Position numbers and translations under genes: made by a program. Source: Candidatus Nitrotoga sp. 1052 (lineage in GTDB: Bacteria > Pseudomonadota > Gammaproteobacteria > Burkholderiales > Gallionellaceae). Taken from it: DNA of 62,220 nucleotides. Within the stretch, counting starts at the first letter, position 1. Each line of letters starts with the position of its first letter. Positions 1-9,741 of this stretch are shown here, in pieces. Where the stretch lies: the NCBI RefSeq assembly GCF_927312905.1, contig NZ_CAKMHQ010000027.1, positions 1 to 62,220 on the forward strand, written 5' to 3'. The notes beneath the pieces are model-generated. The model ran no database searches. It saw nothing but the letters and a program-made list of their open reading frames with translations, and was not told where the DNA came from.

Positions 1-92
1 ATTATATCATGGTGGCGAAGTTCAGTGAGGTGCGGTGGAATAAATCAGTGTTTCCCTAACACTTTTTTTGTTCTTTCGCCTGATCTTGCGCC

Positions 93-1194
93 TTATTTTA
101 TTAGGCGGAAGTGATATCGTTTCGCCTTCCTTCGGTTCCACCACATGACATAGCCGGTCGTAAATAGAATGAGCGGCGACAAACCGATGATCACCTGTAA
201 GAGACGGGTAGGTGTCCCGCCTATTACACCGATATGTATCGGGTAAAGTGTGTTAAAAATGCGCGTGCCCAGAGAGGCCTTCAACGCGTTTTCTACCTGC
301 AATACCTTTCCAGAATACTGATCGAAATAGACGAAACTCCTACCATTTGGATGAAATTCTTGGAAGAATTTTTTTCTTACCACCAAGGGCGCCCCCGGTT
401 TCTGGGGAAGATTGATCCAGGTGGTGGTGGCAGGCACCATATAGTCGGCTTGATGCAACATCATGTCGAGTGCAGGCCTCGGCATCCGTGCTTGACGAGG
501 GTCGGAAAGCGGCGGGGCAGCTCGCGGTGGGCTTTGAGTGATTGCATTGATCAAGTTGATAACCGTTTTATTAAATACTAAGGATGTGCCTGTAAAAGCA
601 GTAAGCAGAATAAAAAGAACGGTATAGATACCCGAGGCACGATGTATATCAAAATTCATTCTTTTCCATTGTGCTGCCCACCGGATTTTAAACCCCGGGG
701 AAAACTTTCCGTTTCGCGGCCACCATAATAATGAGGCCGGTAATGCTCATGCCAATCAGTAGCAATGCACTTACACCAAGGATAATTTCGCCACGCTCGC
801 CACTTAAAAGTTCGGTGTGCAGAAGCGCAATCCATCCGGTAAATGTATCTTCCTGTCGGTGTTCACCCAAGATCTTGCCGTTATAAGGATCAACATAAAC
901 AAACAAATCATGCGCATTGTTCATCTTAATTAAATAGGTTTGCTCTGGAGTGCGCGGCATCCGGATGAAAAACGGTTTGTCTTCCGGATGGGCGTGCTGC
1001 ACTGTTTCCAGCACCTCCTGTAAAGAAACACGCTCGTCACGCGGTACCGTGTTCATCAATTCGGAATATACCAGCGCCTCGATCTCTTCGCGAAATACCA
1101 ACGCGCTACCGGTCAGCCCACTTAATATCAGCAGCAATCCGATAGCCAAACCGGTATACAAATGTAGTTCGGAAACAACTTTTCTAGCAGTCAC
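93..1194 (-). pseudogene. PepSY-TM membrane protein, frameshifted (siderophore-locus PiuB-like)
   Basis: Two consecutive minus-strand frames (1194-688 and 659-93) make one PepSY-associated transmembrane protein of about 365 residues. The first half has an N-terminal membrane helix (LHLYTGLAIGLLLILSGLTG), a periplasmic PepSY-like part and a helix ending KRKVFPG. The second has the repeated helix pair (LNFD-like start MNFDIHRASG, final helix before WWNRR). Reading the second frame upstream of its first Met gives GFKIRWAAQWKRMNFD, which continues the first half. Removing one base from the CCCCGGGG run near 693-700 would rejoin them. The start is a GTG at 1194 with GGAG upstream. Such proteins sit in the inner membrane beside ferric-siderophore receptors and may help reductive iron release. 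Either the gene is dead or the run carries a sequencing error. Confidence 0.75.
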
Positions 1195-1272
1195 AGCTTA
1201 TATCTCCGGCAGTCTTGTTCGCTTCCTGAAGGGCTGTCTGCACGACAAACATCTTCAATCAAATGGGTCGAT

Positions 1273-1587
1273 TTAAGTAAGCAATACGGTCCGAAAGACT
1301 ATGTCTCTATTCCAATTTTCAACCAGAACGCCACGAATGGCGATGTTGACGTAAGTCGAACCGCTTAAGTGCGAGCGTGTAATGCCAACCAGGTTGCGCA
1401 AGACCCTGAACAGGTTGGTGGCAGCCTGTGCATCGAGCACTTCGCGCGTGATTACGTTGCTGGTCTGCGGCACATCAAGCGGTGCCATGTCCCGGAACGC
1501 ACCAACCTGAACAACATTGGACTTGAAGCTTCCCGTGCGCTCGGCTGTCACAGACACTACAGGGAATTCCTTGGCTTCTTCGGCCAT
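1273..1587 (-). pseudogene. TonB-dependent siderophore receptor, plug-domain fragment
   Basis: About 104 residues match the N-terminal plug of a TonB-dependent siderophore receptor: the VPQTSNVITREVLDAQ stretch, the LFRVLRNLVGITR stretch and an NIAIRG core. The similarity stops after VENW, and no beta-barrel follows; full receptors are about 700 residues. The region upstream of the first Met has an in-frame stop at about 1647, so no intact signal peptide can be read. It lies between the aldolase gene and the broken PepSY gene, so an original second receptor-PepSY pair has probably been deleted down to this remnant. A functional plug-only protein is unlikely. Confidence 0.7.
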
Positions 1588-1666
1588 GTCTCTAAGTCTG
1601 GGTGTCAGCTTGGGGAATAGAACAAACGTCAGCGAAGCGCAGCATTGTCAGCTTCTTTCTATCAAG

Positions 1667-2428
1667 TTACTTAAATTCCACCAAGTGAGCTTTGAGCGCC
1701 CGAAAGCTTACTCCCCGGTCGTCTCCCAGCAAATAGGCCAGCACACCGCGCTTCTTCCAGGCATTTAGTTGATTTGCGGCACGCGGAATTGCGCAGAATT
1801 TGACATTGCGCTCGAAGCAAGCGGTAGCAATTTTATCGATTGCAGCTTCCACGCTCGGATGTTGCGCTTGCCCTGGAAGACCAAAAGATTGTGATAAGTC
1901 GATCGCCCCTTCAAGCACCATGTCAATACCGGCGACAGATAGAATGGCATCCAGATTATCAATGCCCTCTTTATCCTCGATCATCGCTACTACCATGATT
2001 TCAGCATTGGCTCGCTCAAAATAAGTCGGCAGATCGAGAGTGCCAAAACCGGTGGTGCGTCCCCCACTGATGCCACGGCTTCCAAGAGGATAATATCGGC
2101 TGGCGGCGACTGCTTGGTCGGCATCGAAGCGGTTGCGCACATGCGGTACGACGATCCCTTGAGCGCCGCAATCCAATGCACGCAAGATGTTTTCCGGCGC
2201 GGCATTGGGCACTCTGACCAAGGGTGTTATGTCAGCGCATTCAGCGGCCCGCACCATGTTTTCGAGTGTTTCCGGATTCACGCAAACATGCTCCATGTCC
2301 AGAATCACGAAATCGTAGCCCGCATACCCGATCATTTCGACTACCAACGGCGACGGAATCGAATTGAGCAATCCGAAAACAGTCTTGCCATTAACGAGCG
2401 CCTGCTTAAGTTGATTGGTTTGCAACAT
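1667..2428 (-). CDS. HpcH/HpaI aldolase-family protein, SbnG-like citrate synthase candidate
   Basis: A 253-residue TIM-barrel protein of the HpcH/HpaI family. Visible family elements are DFVILDMEH (39-47), PLVRVP with Arg72, GAQGIVVPHV (88-97), the metal-ligand Glu151 in AMIEDKEGI and Asp177 in GAIDLSQSFG. In staphyloferrin B clusters the homologue SbnG makes citrate from oxaloacetate and acetyl-CoA for siderophore assembly. Here the gene overlaps the PLP decarboxylase by 23 bp as the last gene of the siderophore operon, so a dedicated citrate supply is the best inference. A true hydroxy-oxo-acid aldolase cannot be excluded from sequence alone. It is not part of the five-gene pvs operon as known from Vibrio. 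Confidence 0.75.
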   Translation of the reverse strand: MLQTNQLKQALVNGKTVFGLLNSIPSPLVVEMIGYAGYDFVILDMEHVCVNPETLENMVRAAECADITPLVRVPNAAPENILRALDCGAQGIVVPHVRNRFDADQAVAASRYYPLGSRGISGGRTTGFGTLDLPTYFERANAEIMVVAMIEDKEGIDNLDAILSVAGIDMVLEGAIDLSQSFGLPGQAQHPSVEAAIDKIATACFERNVKFCAIPRAANQLNAWKKRGVLAYLLGDDRGVSFRALKAHLVEFK

Positions 2429-3644
2429 GTGGTTGCTCCTCTATCGGCAAATACCATTGCTGCGGATGTGGATGGCGCAAAAAATCGTGATGAGATATAT
2501 GCCAGGCATAAGCACCCGCATAAGGAAATACCAGCAAGTCGCCACAACGCACCGATTTGACCGGCGCGTCGAACGCCAGCAAGTCTTTCGGCGTGCATAA
2601 TTGCCCCACAATATTTGCTTTCTCGTTGGAAATCTCAGGACGCGGAAATGGGTATTGCCACGCATTGATCGGTATCACATGAAACGGATGACTGTGACCT
2701 TGTGCGTAAGGCGTGCGAAAGTGATGTGAGCCGCCTCTGCCGACTATAAAATTCTTGTCGTAGCTCCGCTTGATATCGATAACCTGCATCACATAATAGC
2801 CGCAGGCGGCGGTAATATAACGTCCCAACTCAAAACGTACACGGATCCCAGGCAGACCGCTATTTTTTAACAAAGCTGACAACCCGGCGCTAAAAGTTGA
2901 CCAGTCGAATTGCTGGTGAGGTTGCCGGTAATTGATACCAATACCGCCGCCTACATTGATATGATCGATTTCCAGCTCGTATGCATCGCACCATCGCCGT
3001 ACCTGTCTCAGGTATGATGCCACTAGTTGCAGATGGGCTTGGGCATCGAGCTGATGTGACAACAAGTGAAAATGAAAGCCGCGCAGCCGAATTTCAGGAT
3101 GAGCCCGTAACCATCGCATGCATTCTGGCAATTGCTGAATAGAAATGCCAAATGGAGTTGGTTTTCCACCCATCATCAAGCTGGTTTCTGCCAAGTTGTC
3201 GACTACCATGTTGATACGTAACAATATCGCCACCGCTTTACCCGTCTGGATGGCAATCTCGGCTAACCGCCGCAATTCGTTAAAACTTTCGACATGCAGA
3301 CAATCGACATTTTGATCTATCGCCTCACCGAGTTCCTGATCCAATTTGCCCGGGCCGCTAAATATCACCGGCACATCTGCAAAGTGTTCGCGCACCCAGG
3401 CTAGCTCGCCGCCCGAGGACACCTCGAAACCATCCATGATTGGCGCCAGTGTCTGCAGAATTGGTAGATCAGAATTGGCTTTTATCGCGTAAAACAATTC
3501 ATAGCCTTCAGGCAAAGTGCTGATCAAATTTGCCGCATGCCGCCGCAAGGCCGCCAAGTCATATACATAGGCACACAATGGCTCGTCGATATCGGCCTGT
3601 ACAGCGCAAATGCTTTCAAATACTTCAGCTAACCTTAACTCCAT
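2406..3644 (-). CDS. pvsE: PLP-dependent decarboxylase of siderophore synthesis (PvsE/SbnH type)
   Basis: A 412-residue fold-type III PLP decarboxylase related to LysA. Lys55 in FYAIKANSD is the expected Schiff-base lysine. HFHLLSH, the glycine-rich VGGGIGINY phosphate site, FELGR (in place of EPGR) and the C-terminal CGDLLVFPYAGAY are all present. In vibrioferrin synthesis PvsE is held to decarboxylate the seryl group bound to citrate, giving the ethanolamine part; SbnH does the equivalent with citryl-diaminopropionate. The start overlaps the upstream synthetase by 10 bp and the end overlaps the aldolase gene by 23 bp, so translation is probably coupled. The substrate is inferred from the operon, not from the protein. 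Confidence 0.85.
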   Translation of the reverse strand: MELRLAEVFESICAVQADIDEPLCAYVYDLAALRRHAANLISTLPEGYELFYAIKANSDLPILQTLAPIMDGFEVSSGGELAWVREHFADVPVIFSGPGKLDQELGEAIDQNVDCLHVESFNELRRLAEIAIQTGKAVAILLRINMVVDNLAETSLMMGGKPTPFGISIQQLPECMRWLRAHPEIRLRGFHFHLLSHQLDAQAHLQLVASYLRQVRRWCDAYELEIDHINVGGGIGINYRQPHQQFDWSTFSAGLSALLKNSGLPGIRVRFELGRYITAACGYYVMQVIDIKRSYDKNFIVGRGGSHHFRTPYAQGHSHPFHVIPINAWQYPFPRPEISNEKANIVGQLCTPKDLLAFDAPVKSVRCGDLLVFPYAGAYAWHISHHDFLRHPHPQQWYLPIEEQPHVANQST

Positions 3645-5473
3645 GCACTATCCTCTCCCAGCGAACCCAGCGGATTATTAACCGGTAAATACTCTGAAGC
3701 GCGATCCGGCCGCTTGAAGAAACGGTTGATCAGATTTGCTTTTCCTGGAAGTGGCTCACCATTAAACAAGGCATTAATGCACCTTGCCGAAACGTCGTCC
3801 CCATAGTGACTTTGATAAACATGCAGATGGTGCCGCACCATCGCCCATAAGCGATTTTGTAAGGCCGGTTTACCTGCACTGATCTGGCTGATCGCCTCGC
3901 AGAAATTGTTGACGAACAGGCAATAGGCAACTCGTTTCCATCCCTGATCATTGCTATACCAGAGGGACTCGCGGGCGCGCGGACTTATGGCTTCCAGTTG
4001 ATTTGCGCAATAGCGCTCTTTCACCAGCTTGACCCCCTCGAAATCGCGCAAGAAAACCTGTTGCGGTTCCCCTCCGGCCACGCCGATCACAACGTTTTGC
4101 AAGTGCGGTTCGAATATGACACCGTGAGCGAAATAGCAGTGCAGTACCGGATACATGATTTCAGCGACGTAACGCGAAAACCATTGTTCGGCAGCCTCCT
4201 CGAAGGGTATTTTCCTATGCTGCTCCATGTCAGCAAGCAACTCGCGAATGCGAGCTTCTCCATAGACGTGGTTGCCGAATAATGCGCCGGCCAAAATAGG
4301 TGTTACACCGGTAAGCAGCACATCGGCGAAATTTTGCCGCAGGATCATGCCGAAGCCTTCGGTCACCTCCTTGGCAAACCGATCCTCCTGCTTTAAATCC
4401 ACCGAGATGAACGCTGGCTCTTCCAGTACTCGGATACCCGGGAATTGCAGCTCCAAGCTAGGCATTAATGCGCGCATGATCCTGGTCACTTGCAGCGCGC
4501 CCTCAAGTTCGTAAACCGCATTTTTGCGTACACAGTTGGTTATTCGGATGTTCAACGAACACTTATAGAAATACGGATTGTCGGGATGGAACAGGGTGCG
4601 GATTGACGAGGTGGGATAATAATTTGGCCCCTGTTGCCCCAGGTCGCAGATACGTCCGGTTCGAATTGCTGCCGCAACGCTTGCATGGCCGAGCAGATAG
4701 CGTGCCTGCCACGGATGGGTCGGAATCAAAGCAAACTCATCGTCAGCGGCGAGACCGGCGGGTGCCTGGGCTGTGACGATTTGATCACACGACTCGGTAA
4801 GCACCGATTGCTGCAATAAGTATTCGCGGCGTACTGCGAAATAATGCAGAGGGAAGTTCGCCCCTGTTTCTGGCGAATAACGCAACATGTCTTCATAAGA
4901 AACGCCTTGGCGGCTTTTCGGAGCGGGGTGAAACGGATGGCCAAAAATCAGCGATTGTTCGGATTCAATGAATGCCTGTAATGGTTCCTGCGAAAAGCGT
5001 CCAGGGCGGGAAGCGCATAGAACGGTAGTGGTTACTGCAACGCTGTCGTGAATCTGTTGCATCAACTCATCGTTCACAGGCAATTTATTCTTCAAAGACA
5101 TCTCGCGTAGCAAAAGCCCCGCCAACACTTGCCAATCCAGCAAGGCCCAGGATTTTCCCGGGGATTTGCAATAGAATGGCGATTGGTAGCGGTAATTGCT
5201 AGTGGGGGAAGCACCGTCGACTACCGTGAGCAGACGATCTCCGGTAAGCGGCAGTCGAACGTGCATGATGCGGCCGCCGCTACGCTGTAAAGCCAGACGT
5301 ATGGATACCGGGTTATCGTTTTGGCCGAATAAAGGCCCCACACTTAACTGCCCTTCCGGGCCCGCCACCTCACGGCAATAACAATTAAGCAATGTTTCCA
5401 TACAGCGCCGGCCGGCTTCCTGTTGAGCTATTTGTACGGAGTCAATGGCTTCCGCCAAATTGTTGGTATGCAT
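3635..5473 (-). CDS. pvsD: NRPS-independent siderophore synthetase, IucA/IucC family (PvsD position)
   Basis: A 612-residue adenylating carboxylate-amine/alcohol ligase. IucA/IucC signatures seen: HPFHPAPKSRQG (ATP site), LIPTHPWQ, the PTSSIRT segment with NIRITN, GVIFEPHLQN near residue 460 and the RDFEGVKL metal/ATP site. Length is normal for the family and a FhuF-like iron-reductase C-terminal part ends the protein. By position between the MFS exporter and the decarboxylase it corresponds to PvsD, which is thought to join citrate to L-serine before PvsE acts. The stop lies 22 bp before nothing unusual: the next gene overlaps by 10 bp. The exact donor and acceptor cannot be read from sequence. 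Confidence 0.88.
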   Translation of the reverse strand: MHTNNLAEAIDSVQIAQQEAGRRCMETLLNCYCREVAGPEGQLSVGPLFGQNDNPVSIRLALQRSGGRIMHVRLPLTGDRLLTVVDGASPTSNYRYQSPFYCKSPGKSWALLDWQVLAGLLLREMSLKNKLPVNDELMQQIHDSVAVTTTVLCASRPGRFSQEPLQAFIESEQSLIFGHPFHPAPKSRQGVSYEDMLRYSPETGANFPLHYFAVRREYLLQQSVLTESCDQIVTAQAPAGLAADDEFALIPTHPWQARYLLGHASVAAAIRTGRICDLGQQGPNYYPTSSIRTLFHPDNPYFYKCSLNIRITNCVRKNAVYELEGALQVTRIMRALMPSLELQFPGIRVLEEPAFISVDLKQEDRFAKEVTEGFGMILRQNFADVLLTGVTPILAGALFGNHVYGEARIRELLADMEQHRKIPFEEAAEQWFSRYVAEIMYPVLHCYFAHGVIFEPHLQNVVIGVAGGEPQQVFLRDFEGVKLVKERYCANQLEAISPRARESLWYSNDQGWKRVAYCLFVNNFCEAISQISAGKPALQNRLWAMVRHHLHVYQSHYGDDVSARCINALFNGEPLPGKANLINRFFKRPDRASEYLPVNNPLGSLGEDSAWS

Positions 5474-5495
5474 GGTTCCTCCTAATTAGTAATGA

Positions 5496-6668
5496 CTAAG
5501 AATTGCTTAGGTGTAAACGATATGCCGCTAAGCCAGCCAGATATAAGCCAGCAACGGACAGAGTGAGCGCGCCAATAAAAAAAGGGGCGCGTAAATCGAA
5601 CATTTGAACGGCAGTACCGGCAATCAAACCGGCGATAACGGCGCCCCATTTGGAATTGCTTTCGAACCAGCCGAAGGTTCGCCCCGCATTACCGCTGGTT
5701 ACAATGCCGGCGATCAGCGCATGCAATCCTATGAAGCCAATGGTCATGCTGAATCCCATTACGATGCGCCAGGTAATCACGGCAGGTAGCGACGGAAACA
5801 GTGCCTGACCGAACAATGATGCAGCTAGCAACAGGTATGATATCGACAGCATGAACACCAAGCCGCGCTGCCCCAAATAGCGACTTAATGGCACTGCGCA
5901 CAATAGATAGATCAAATGCGGGAGCCCAAACAACAGTCCGGCTATGGCCGGCGAAACTGAGCCGGAATCAGCTTGAATAAAGGGAATAAAATAAGGAAAC
6001 GTAATTACGGTGGCAAAAATGAACGCGAACTGCAAGGCGTAGACTTGCTGAGACGTGGCCTCTCTCGGTTTACCCGTGGCCTGCATCGGTGCTTTAGTCG
6101 CCGTTGGTGCTTGGTAAACAGGCAACCATCCAATAAACAGCGCAGCGATTAGCGGTAACAGCGCCAGGTAGCGGTATAACTCAAGAGGAGATTCGACAGT
6201 CATTAGCAGGCCCAACCCTGCCGGTGCGATTACCAGCGCCGCCCGTGCCGACCATTGCATCAACGTCAGACTACGGGTTAGGTCCGTACCGCTTACTACG
6301 GTGGCCAAATAAGCGTTGGATGCGGCGAAGGTCCCGCCCAGCAGGCCTTGCAGTGATAAAGCAATAAAGAATACCCAGATATTTGGGGCAAACCCGGCAA
6401 GCAGAAAACTTCCCGCCAATCCTAGTTGAGCGCGCAGCAATAACGGCTTCTTGCCGTATTTATCCGCCAACTTGCCCCACCACGGGCTGCTTATCGCAGT
6501 AAAAAAAGTTGGCATGACATATAACCAACCCGCCAGATAGGTGGCTTCGCTGTGCAATGATGTATTGAGTATCAGCGCAAAAAACGGCGGCATGCCAAGC
6601 GCTGCGAAAGCTGCTATAAAGTGGCAAACCATGATGGTGACGACGATGCGACGCCGCTCATTTTTCAT
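5496..6668 (-). CDS. pvsC: MFS transporter, probable siderophore exporter (PvsC type)
   Basis: A 390-residue major facilitator protein with about twelve hydrophobic helices and the loop 2-3 signature WWGKLADKYGKKP near residues 59-71. It begins with ATGA, sharing four bases with the stop of the upstream synthetase, and ends 22 bp before the next synthetase. The location between two NIS synthetases is that of PvsC in vibrioferrin operons and SbnD in staphyloferrin B clusters, both exporters of the finished siderophore. Drug export is the generic alternative, but the operon makes siderophore secretion the likely role. Confidence 0.87.
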   Translation of the reverse strand: MKNERRRIVVTIMVCHFIAAFAALGMPPFFALILNTSLHSEATYLAGWLYVMPTFFTAISSPWWGKLADKYGKKPLLLRAQLGLAGSFLLAGFAPNIWVFFIALSLQGLLGGTFAASNAYLATVVSGTDLTRSLTLMQWSARAALVIAPAGLGLLMTVESPLELYRYLALLPLIAALFIGWLPVYQAPTATKAPMQATGKPREATSQQVYALQFAFIFATVITFPYFIPFIQADSGSVSPAIAGLLFGLPHLIYLLCAVPLSRYLGQRGLVFMLSISYLLLAASLFGQALFPSLPAVITWRIVMGFSMTIGFIGLHALIAGIVTSGNAGRTFGWFESNSKWGAVIAGLIAGTAVQMFDLRAPFFIGALTLSVAGLYLAGLAAYRLHLSNS

Positions 6669-8515
6669 GTCGACCTCAAAAAATTAGGCGCACTACGGCC
6701 GTAGAATTTATTGACATCTGTTGCACCCGTCTCTGTTTTCTCAGCCAGGGTGGCGGCGATTAGCAGATATTTGATATAAAGCCGATCATCTTCGAGTAGT
6801 AGTTGATTTGCCAGCTTTGTATTTTCGCCATCTGCAGCTAATTCCGACAAAACGGTTTCGATTCGTAGCCTAACGCGGGAATACAGAGCGGTGGCAGGCA
6901 AGCCGAGAATAGTCGCGAAGCGCTCGACCAATACGGCAATATTGAGTTGCAAGGTGATCGTCGTGAACATTTGTGCCAGCGGTAACTCGTCTGCAACAAC
7001 AATGCGTCGATCCTGTAATTCGGCAACACGGGACGCTAAACTCGGCCAACGCCGAGCTAGATAGTCGAGATGGATGCGCGCCGAGTCGTTATCTTTCAGC
7101 AGCAGGCGCAGTCGCGGTTCTTCCCGGCTTAATACGACAACAGAATTTTGCTGATTTGATTCAAGGGCTATGCCATATCGCAGCCACAACAACAAATGTA
7201 AGCGCAAAGTTAGATCGAGATAATCATTAAAAAAAGCTTCAAGATCGCCGTTGTAGAATTGCGCCGCTGCTTCCTCGGCAACCGTGCTTCCAGTCGACGT
7301 TTGGGCCAAGAGCGCTGCCACTGGGATTAGCGTGCTTTCGCGCAGGGCGTCGACCGGATAACGGCGGAGGATGTAGCCGAGGAACATCCGGTTGTCGACA
7401 TGTCCACCACAATCTTCGCGTGTCAGCAGCAGACGGCTGGCAATTGACGGTTCACACGCGGCAATATTAGTAAGCAAGGTTTGGATGCTGTGACCGTCCT
7501 CGATCGTACTCGGCTTAATGGTGCGAATATTTTTCGCACCAAGAGTGCGGATTGTCAGCGGCAATTTCAAATGCCATTCCGGCATATCGAGCATCACAAC
7601 AGTACGCACCGAAAGCGTCGGCACGACCCTGAGATAAGCACGTGGAGCGCGAATTACATCGTGCAAGCCAGCCTCACCAAGAAACTTAGCAAGTTCATGT
7701 TCCCATACGAATGGATGTATCGGAATCAAGGCGTGCGTATTCATCATCGCGGCAGGCAGGCCGACGGCTTCGAAAGTAGGCCATACAAGTGGCAGGCTAT
7801 TTTCGTTGCCTAGGCTCGGGTGATAAAGGGCGAGAGGCACCGCTAGCCAGCGCAACAGGAAATTACGCTGAAATTCAGGGCCGTAAGCGGCGAGTGCCTC
7901 GGTATCGAAACCGAGTTTGGCGCGCGCAGTAGGATAAAACGGATGATCGAGAAACGCACCGAGCCGGTCATAGTGCAGCAGGTGTGCATGCCAATTTGGC
8001 AGCTGCGTGTCAGTCGCTACGCCATGCAGCGCGCGTAACTCGGTAAACCAGCGTTCGCGTTCGGTTTCGCTGACTTGGCGATGCTCAGCGGCAACCTGGC
8101 ACTCTGCCGCAAATGCGTTAAACGGAAGTACTGCGGCTGGATGAAGGCCACGGGTGAAACAAGTGATAATGTCCTCTATCGCATGCAGCTCCCTAACCTG
8201 CCCGCCCTCCTGCCATAGCAGCGGGAATCCTGCTCCGCGCCAATCTTGCATGTATGTGGATTTGACGACTGGAACCCACAGGCACGCGTCATCGTCGAAA
8301 TGGGTTACCTTGAGCCAAACAAGGTTAATCTTTGCATACGTCCCTAACTCCGCAGGCAATGCGGCGTTAGGTATCAGCTCTGAACGGCTCACACATTCGC
8401 GTACGTCCTCGCGCAGCAAGGTATCAATCACTCGATAACAAATATATACGGCATGCTCGGCGTCGGTGTGGTCCAGACGTATATTGCCTATAGTATCGTT
8501 AGCAATTGTTTTCAT
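6665..8515 (-). CDS. pvsB: NRPS-independent siderophore synthetase, IucA/IucC family (PvsB position)
   Basis: A 616-residue IucA/IucC-family synthetase. Signatures include LDHPFYPTARAKLGF, LIPIHPFVWEHE, TLSVRTV followed by KLPLTIRTLGAKN, GIALESNQQN and the LLKDNDSARI segment. The frame opens at 8530, but I prefer the Met at 8515: it forms an ATGA overlap with the stop of the ATP-grasp gene and has GGAAG eight bases upstream. By position it matches PvsB, proposed to join the alanyl-2-oxoglutarate half to the citryl-ethanolamine half of vibrioferrin. It is clearly divergent from the other synthetase of the operon, so each likely makes one bond. Confidence 0.87.
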   Translation of the reverse strand: MKTIANDTIGNIRLDHTDAEHAVYICYRVIDTLLREDVRECVSRSELIPNAALPAELGTYAKINLVWLKVTHFDDDACLWVPVVKSTYMQDWRGAGFPLLWQEGGQVRELHAIEDIITCFTRGLHPAAVLPFNAFAAECQVAAEHRQVSETERERWFTELRALHGVATDTQLPNWHAHLLHYDRLGAFLDHPFYPTARAKLGFDTEALAAYGPEFQRNFLLRWLAVPLALYHPSLGNENSLPLVWPTFEAVGLPAAMMNTHALIPIHPFVWEHELAKFLGEAGLHDVIRAPRAYLRVVPTLSVRTVVMLDMPEWHLKLPLTIRTLGAKNIRTIKPSTIEDGHSIQTLLTNIAACEPSIASRLLLTREDCGGHVDNRMFLGYILRRYPVDALRESTLIPVAALLAQTSTGSTVAEEAAAQFYNGDLEAFFNDYLDLTLRLHLLLWLRYGIALESNQQNSVVVLSREEPRLRLLLKDNDSARIHLDYLARRWPSLASRVAELQDRRIVVADELPLAQMFTTITLQLNIAVLVERFATILGLPATALYSRVRLRIETVLSELAADGENTKLANQLLLEDDRLYIKYLLIAATLAEKTETGATDVNKFYGRSAPNFLRST

Positions 8516-9741
8516 GCGTCGATCTTCCATGTCAACCCATTAGTGATTCGGTCCATCTCCAGACCTAAACATTGGGCATCTGAACCCGCTCCGCGCAGTA
8601 CTCCAAGATAATCCTTGTTAGAGTTGGTCAGATGGATAGTATCGCCGATCATACGTAGCGGCTTATAAGTGACCTGAATGTCATCTGCATAACGGACAAA
8701 TGCTTCCGGCGCGTTGGCAAGTCGGCCCGCAGAGTGCGCGGTGAAGTAACGAATTAATCCCGCGTCGGGAGTGATTTTAAAATGGGGGAGAGGCTCGCCC
8801 ATATAGAGACGTAAAACGATTTCAAATAACGGAATGTCGAGCGTGTCTTGCATTAAAAATTCGCGATAATCGCCAATATTACGATAGTTTATTTCTATCA
8901 GACGCGGACCTTTATCGGTCATAACAAATTCTGTGTGGCACGCGCCAAACCCAACACCAAAGCGGCGAATGATGTCGACCACTTGGGTTTCTTGCGCGTT
9001 TGTTAACCCCGTCCCCCAGCTTGCCTCTAGCTCGACAAAATGCGGTGGCGGCGACAATTTCACTTTAAATCCACCGAGTATGCAGACTTTCTTATCGTCG
9101 CCAATGGTCTCCAGCGTGTAGAGAGGCCCTTCGATATACTCTTCGAGAAGCAAAGGTTGTTCCGGCAGAGTGCTCCAAACAGCAGCACATTGCGCCTCGA
9201 GTTCGGCACGGCTGTAACTCAGGCTGACCTGCTGACTGGCAACGCCTTCACGAGGCTTGACGATACATGGAAATGGAACGCTGTCCAAAACTTGAGCAAG
9301 CGCCGTCTTATCGCAGACAACCGCAAACCAGAGCATATCGAGACCGCTAGCTTTTAAGTTAGCGCGCATTTCCGCCTTATTTTTGGCGCGATACGTGACA
9401 TGCCAATTTTTGCGTGGCAAACCAAAATAGTCGGCAACGATTGCTGTACTGGTTTGCAGGTGGTCACTGTTGGAAAAAATTGCTGCCGGTGTCTCCGCAC
9501 GGCAAGTGATCGTTTCAATTACTGCAAGCGGGTTGAACACATCACAGGCGACAATTTCATTAGGGTAAGCAGGGAACCCCACTTGATTAAAATACTGCCT
9601 GTGAGCCTCAACTTGATCAGTCAATAGAACGATGGATAAGCCAAGGCGTTGTGCGGCCGGAATAAAGCCAGCATTGACAGAATCGGTTATTACGTGAGCT
9701 AAATAATCAATTCCTTCATGAGGTGCCCTTTTAAATATCAA
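8512..9741 (-). CDS. pvsA: ATP-grasp ligase of siderophore synthesis (PvsA type)
   Basis: A 409-residue ATP-grasp carboxylate-amine ligase. The central fold is visible as FPCIVKPREGVASQQV (ATP-binding lysine and loop), LLLEEYIEGPLYTLE and the metal-binding RLIEINYRNIGD. In vibrioferrin clusters PvsA is thought to couple L-alanine with 2-oxoglutarate. The gene overlaps the receptor gene upstream by 11 bp and the following synthetase by four. The presence of an ATP-grasp enzyme is what separates this cluster from staphyloferrin B and achromobactin clusters, which lack it in this position. Confidence 0.85.
   Translation of the reverse strand: MIFKRAPHEGIDYLAHVITDSVNAGFIPAAQRLGLSIVLLTDQVEAHRQYFNQVGFPAYPNEIVACDVFNPLAVIETITCRAETPAAIFSNSDHLQTSTAIVADYFGLPRKNWHVTYRAKNKAEMRANLKASGLDMLWFAVVCDKTALAQVLDSVPFPCIVKPREGVASQQVSLSYSRAELEAQCAAVWSTLPEQPLLLEEYIEGPLYTLETIGDDKKVCILGGFKVKLSPPPHFVELEASWGTGLTNAQETQVVDIIRRFGVGFGACHTEFVMTDKGPRLIEINYRNIGDYREFLMQDTLDIPLFEIVLRLYMGEPLPHFKITPDAGLIRYFTAHSAGRLANAPEAFVRYADDIQVTYKPLRMIGDTIHLTNSNKDYLGVLRGAGSDAQCLGLEMDRITNGLTWKIDA

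Noticed and set aside
1667-9741. Calling the cluster staphyloferrin B or achromobactin
   Set aside because: The ATP-grasp gene and the order A-B-C-D-E fit vibrioferrin better, and no diaminopropionate genes (SbnA/SbnB-like) are present.
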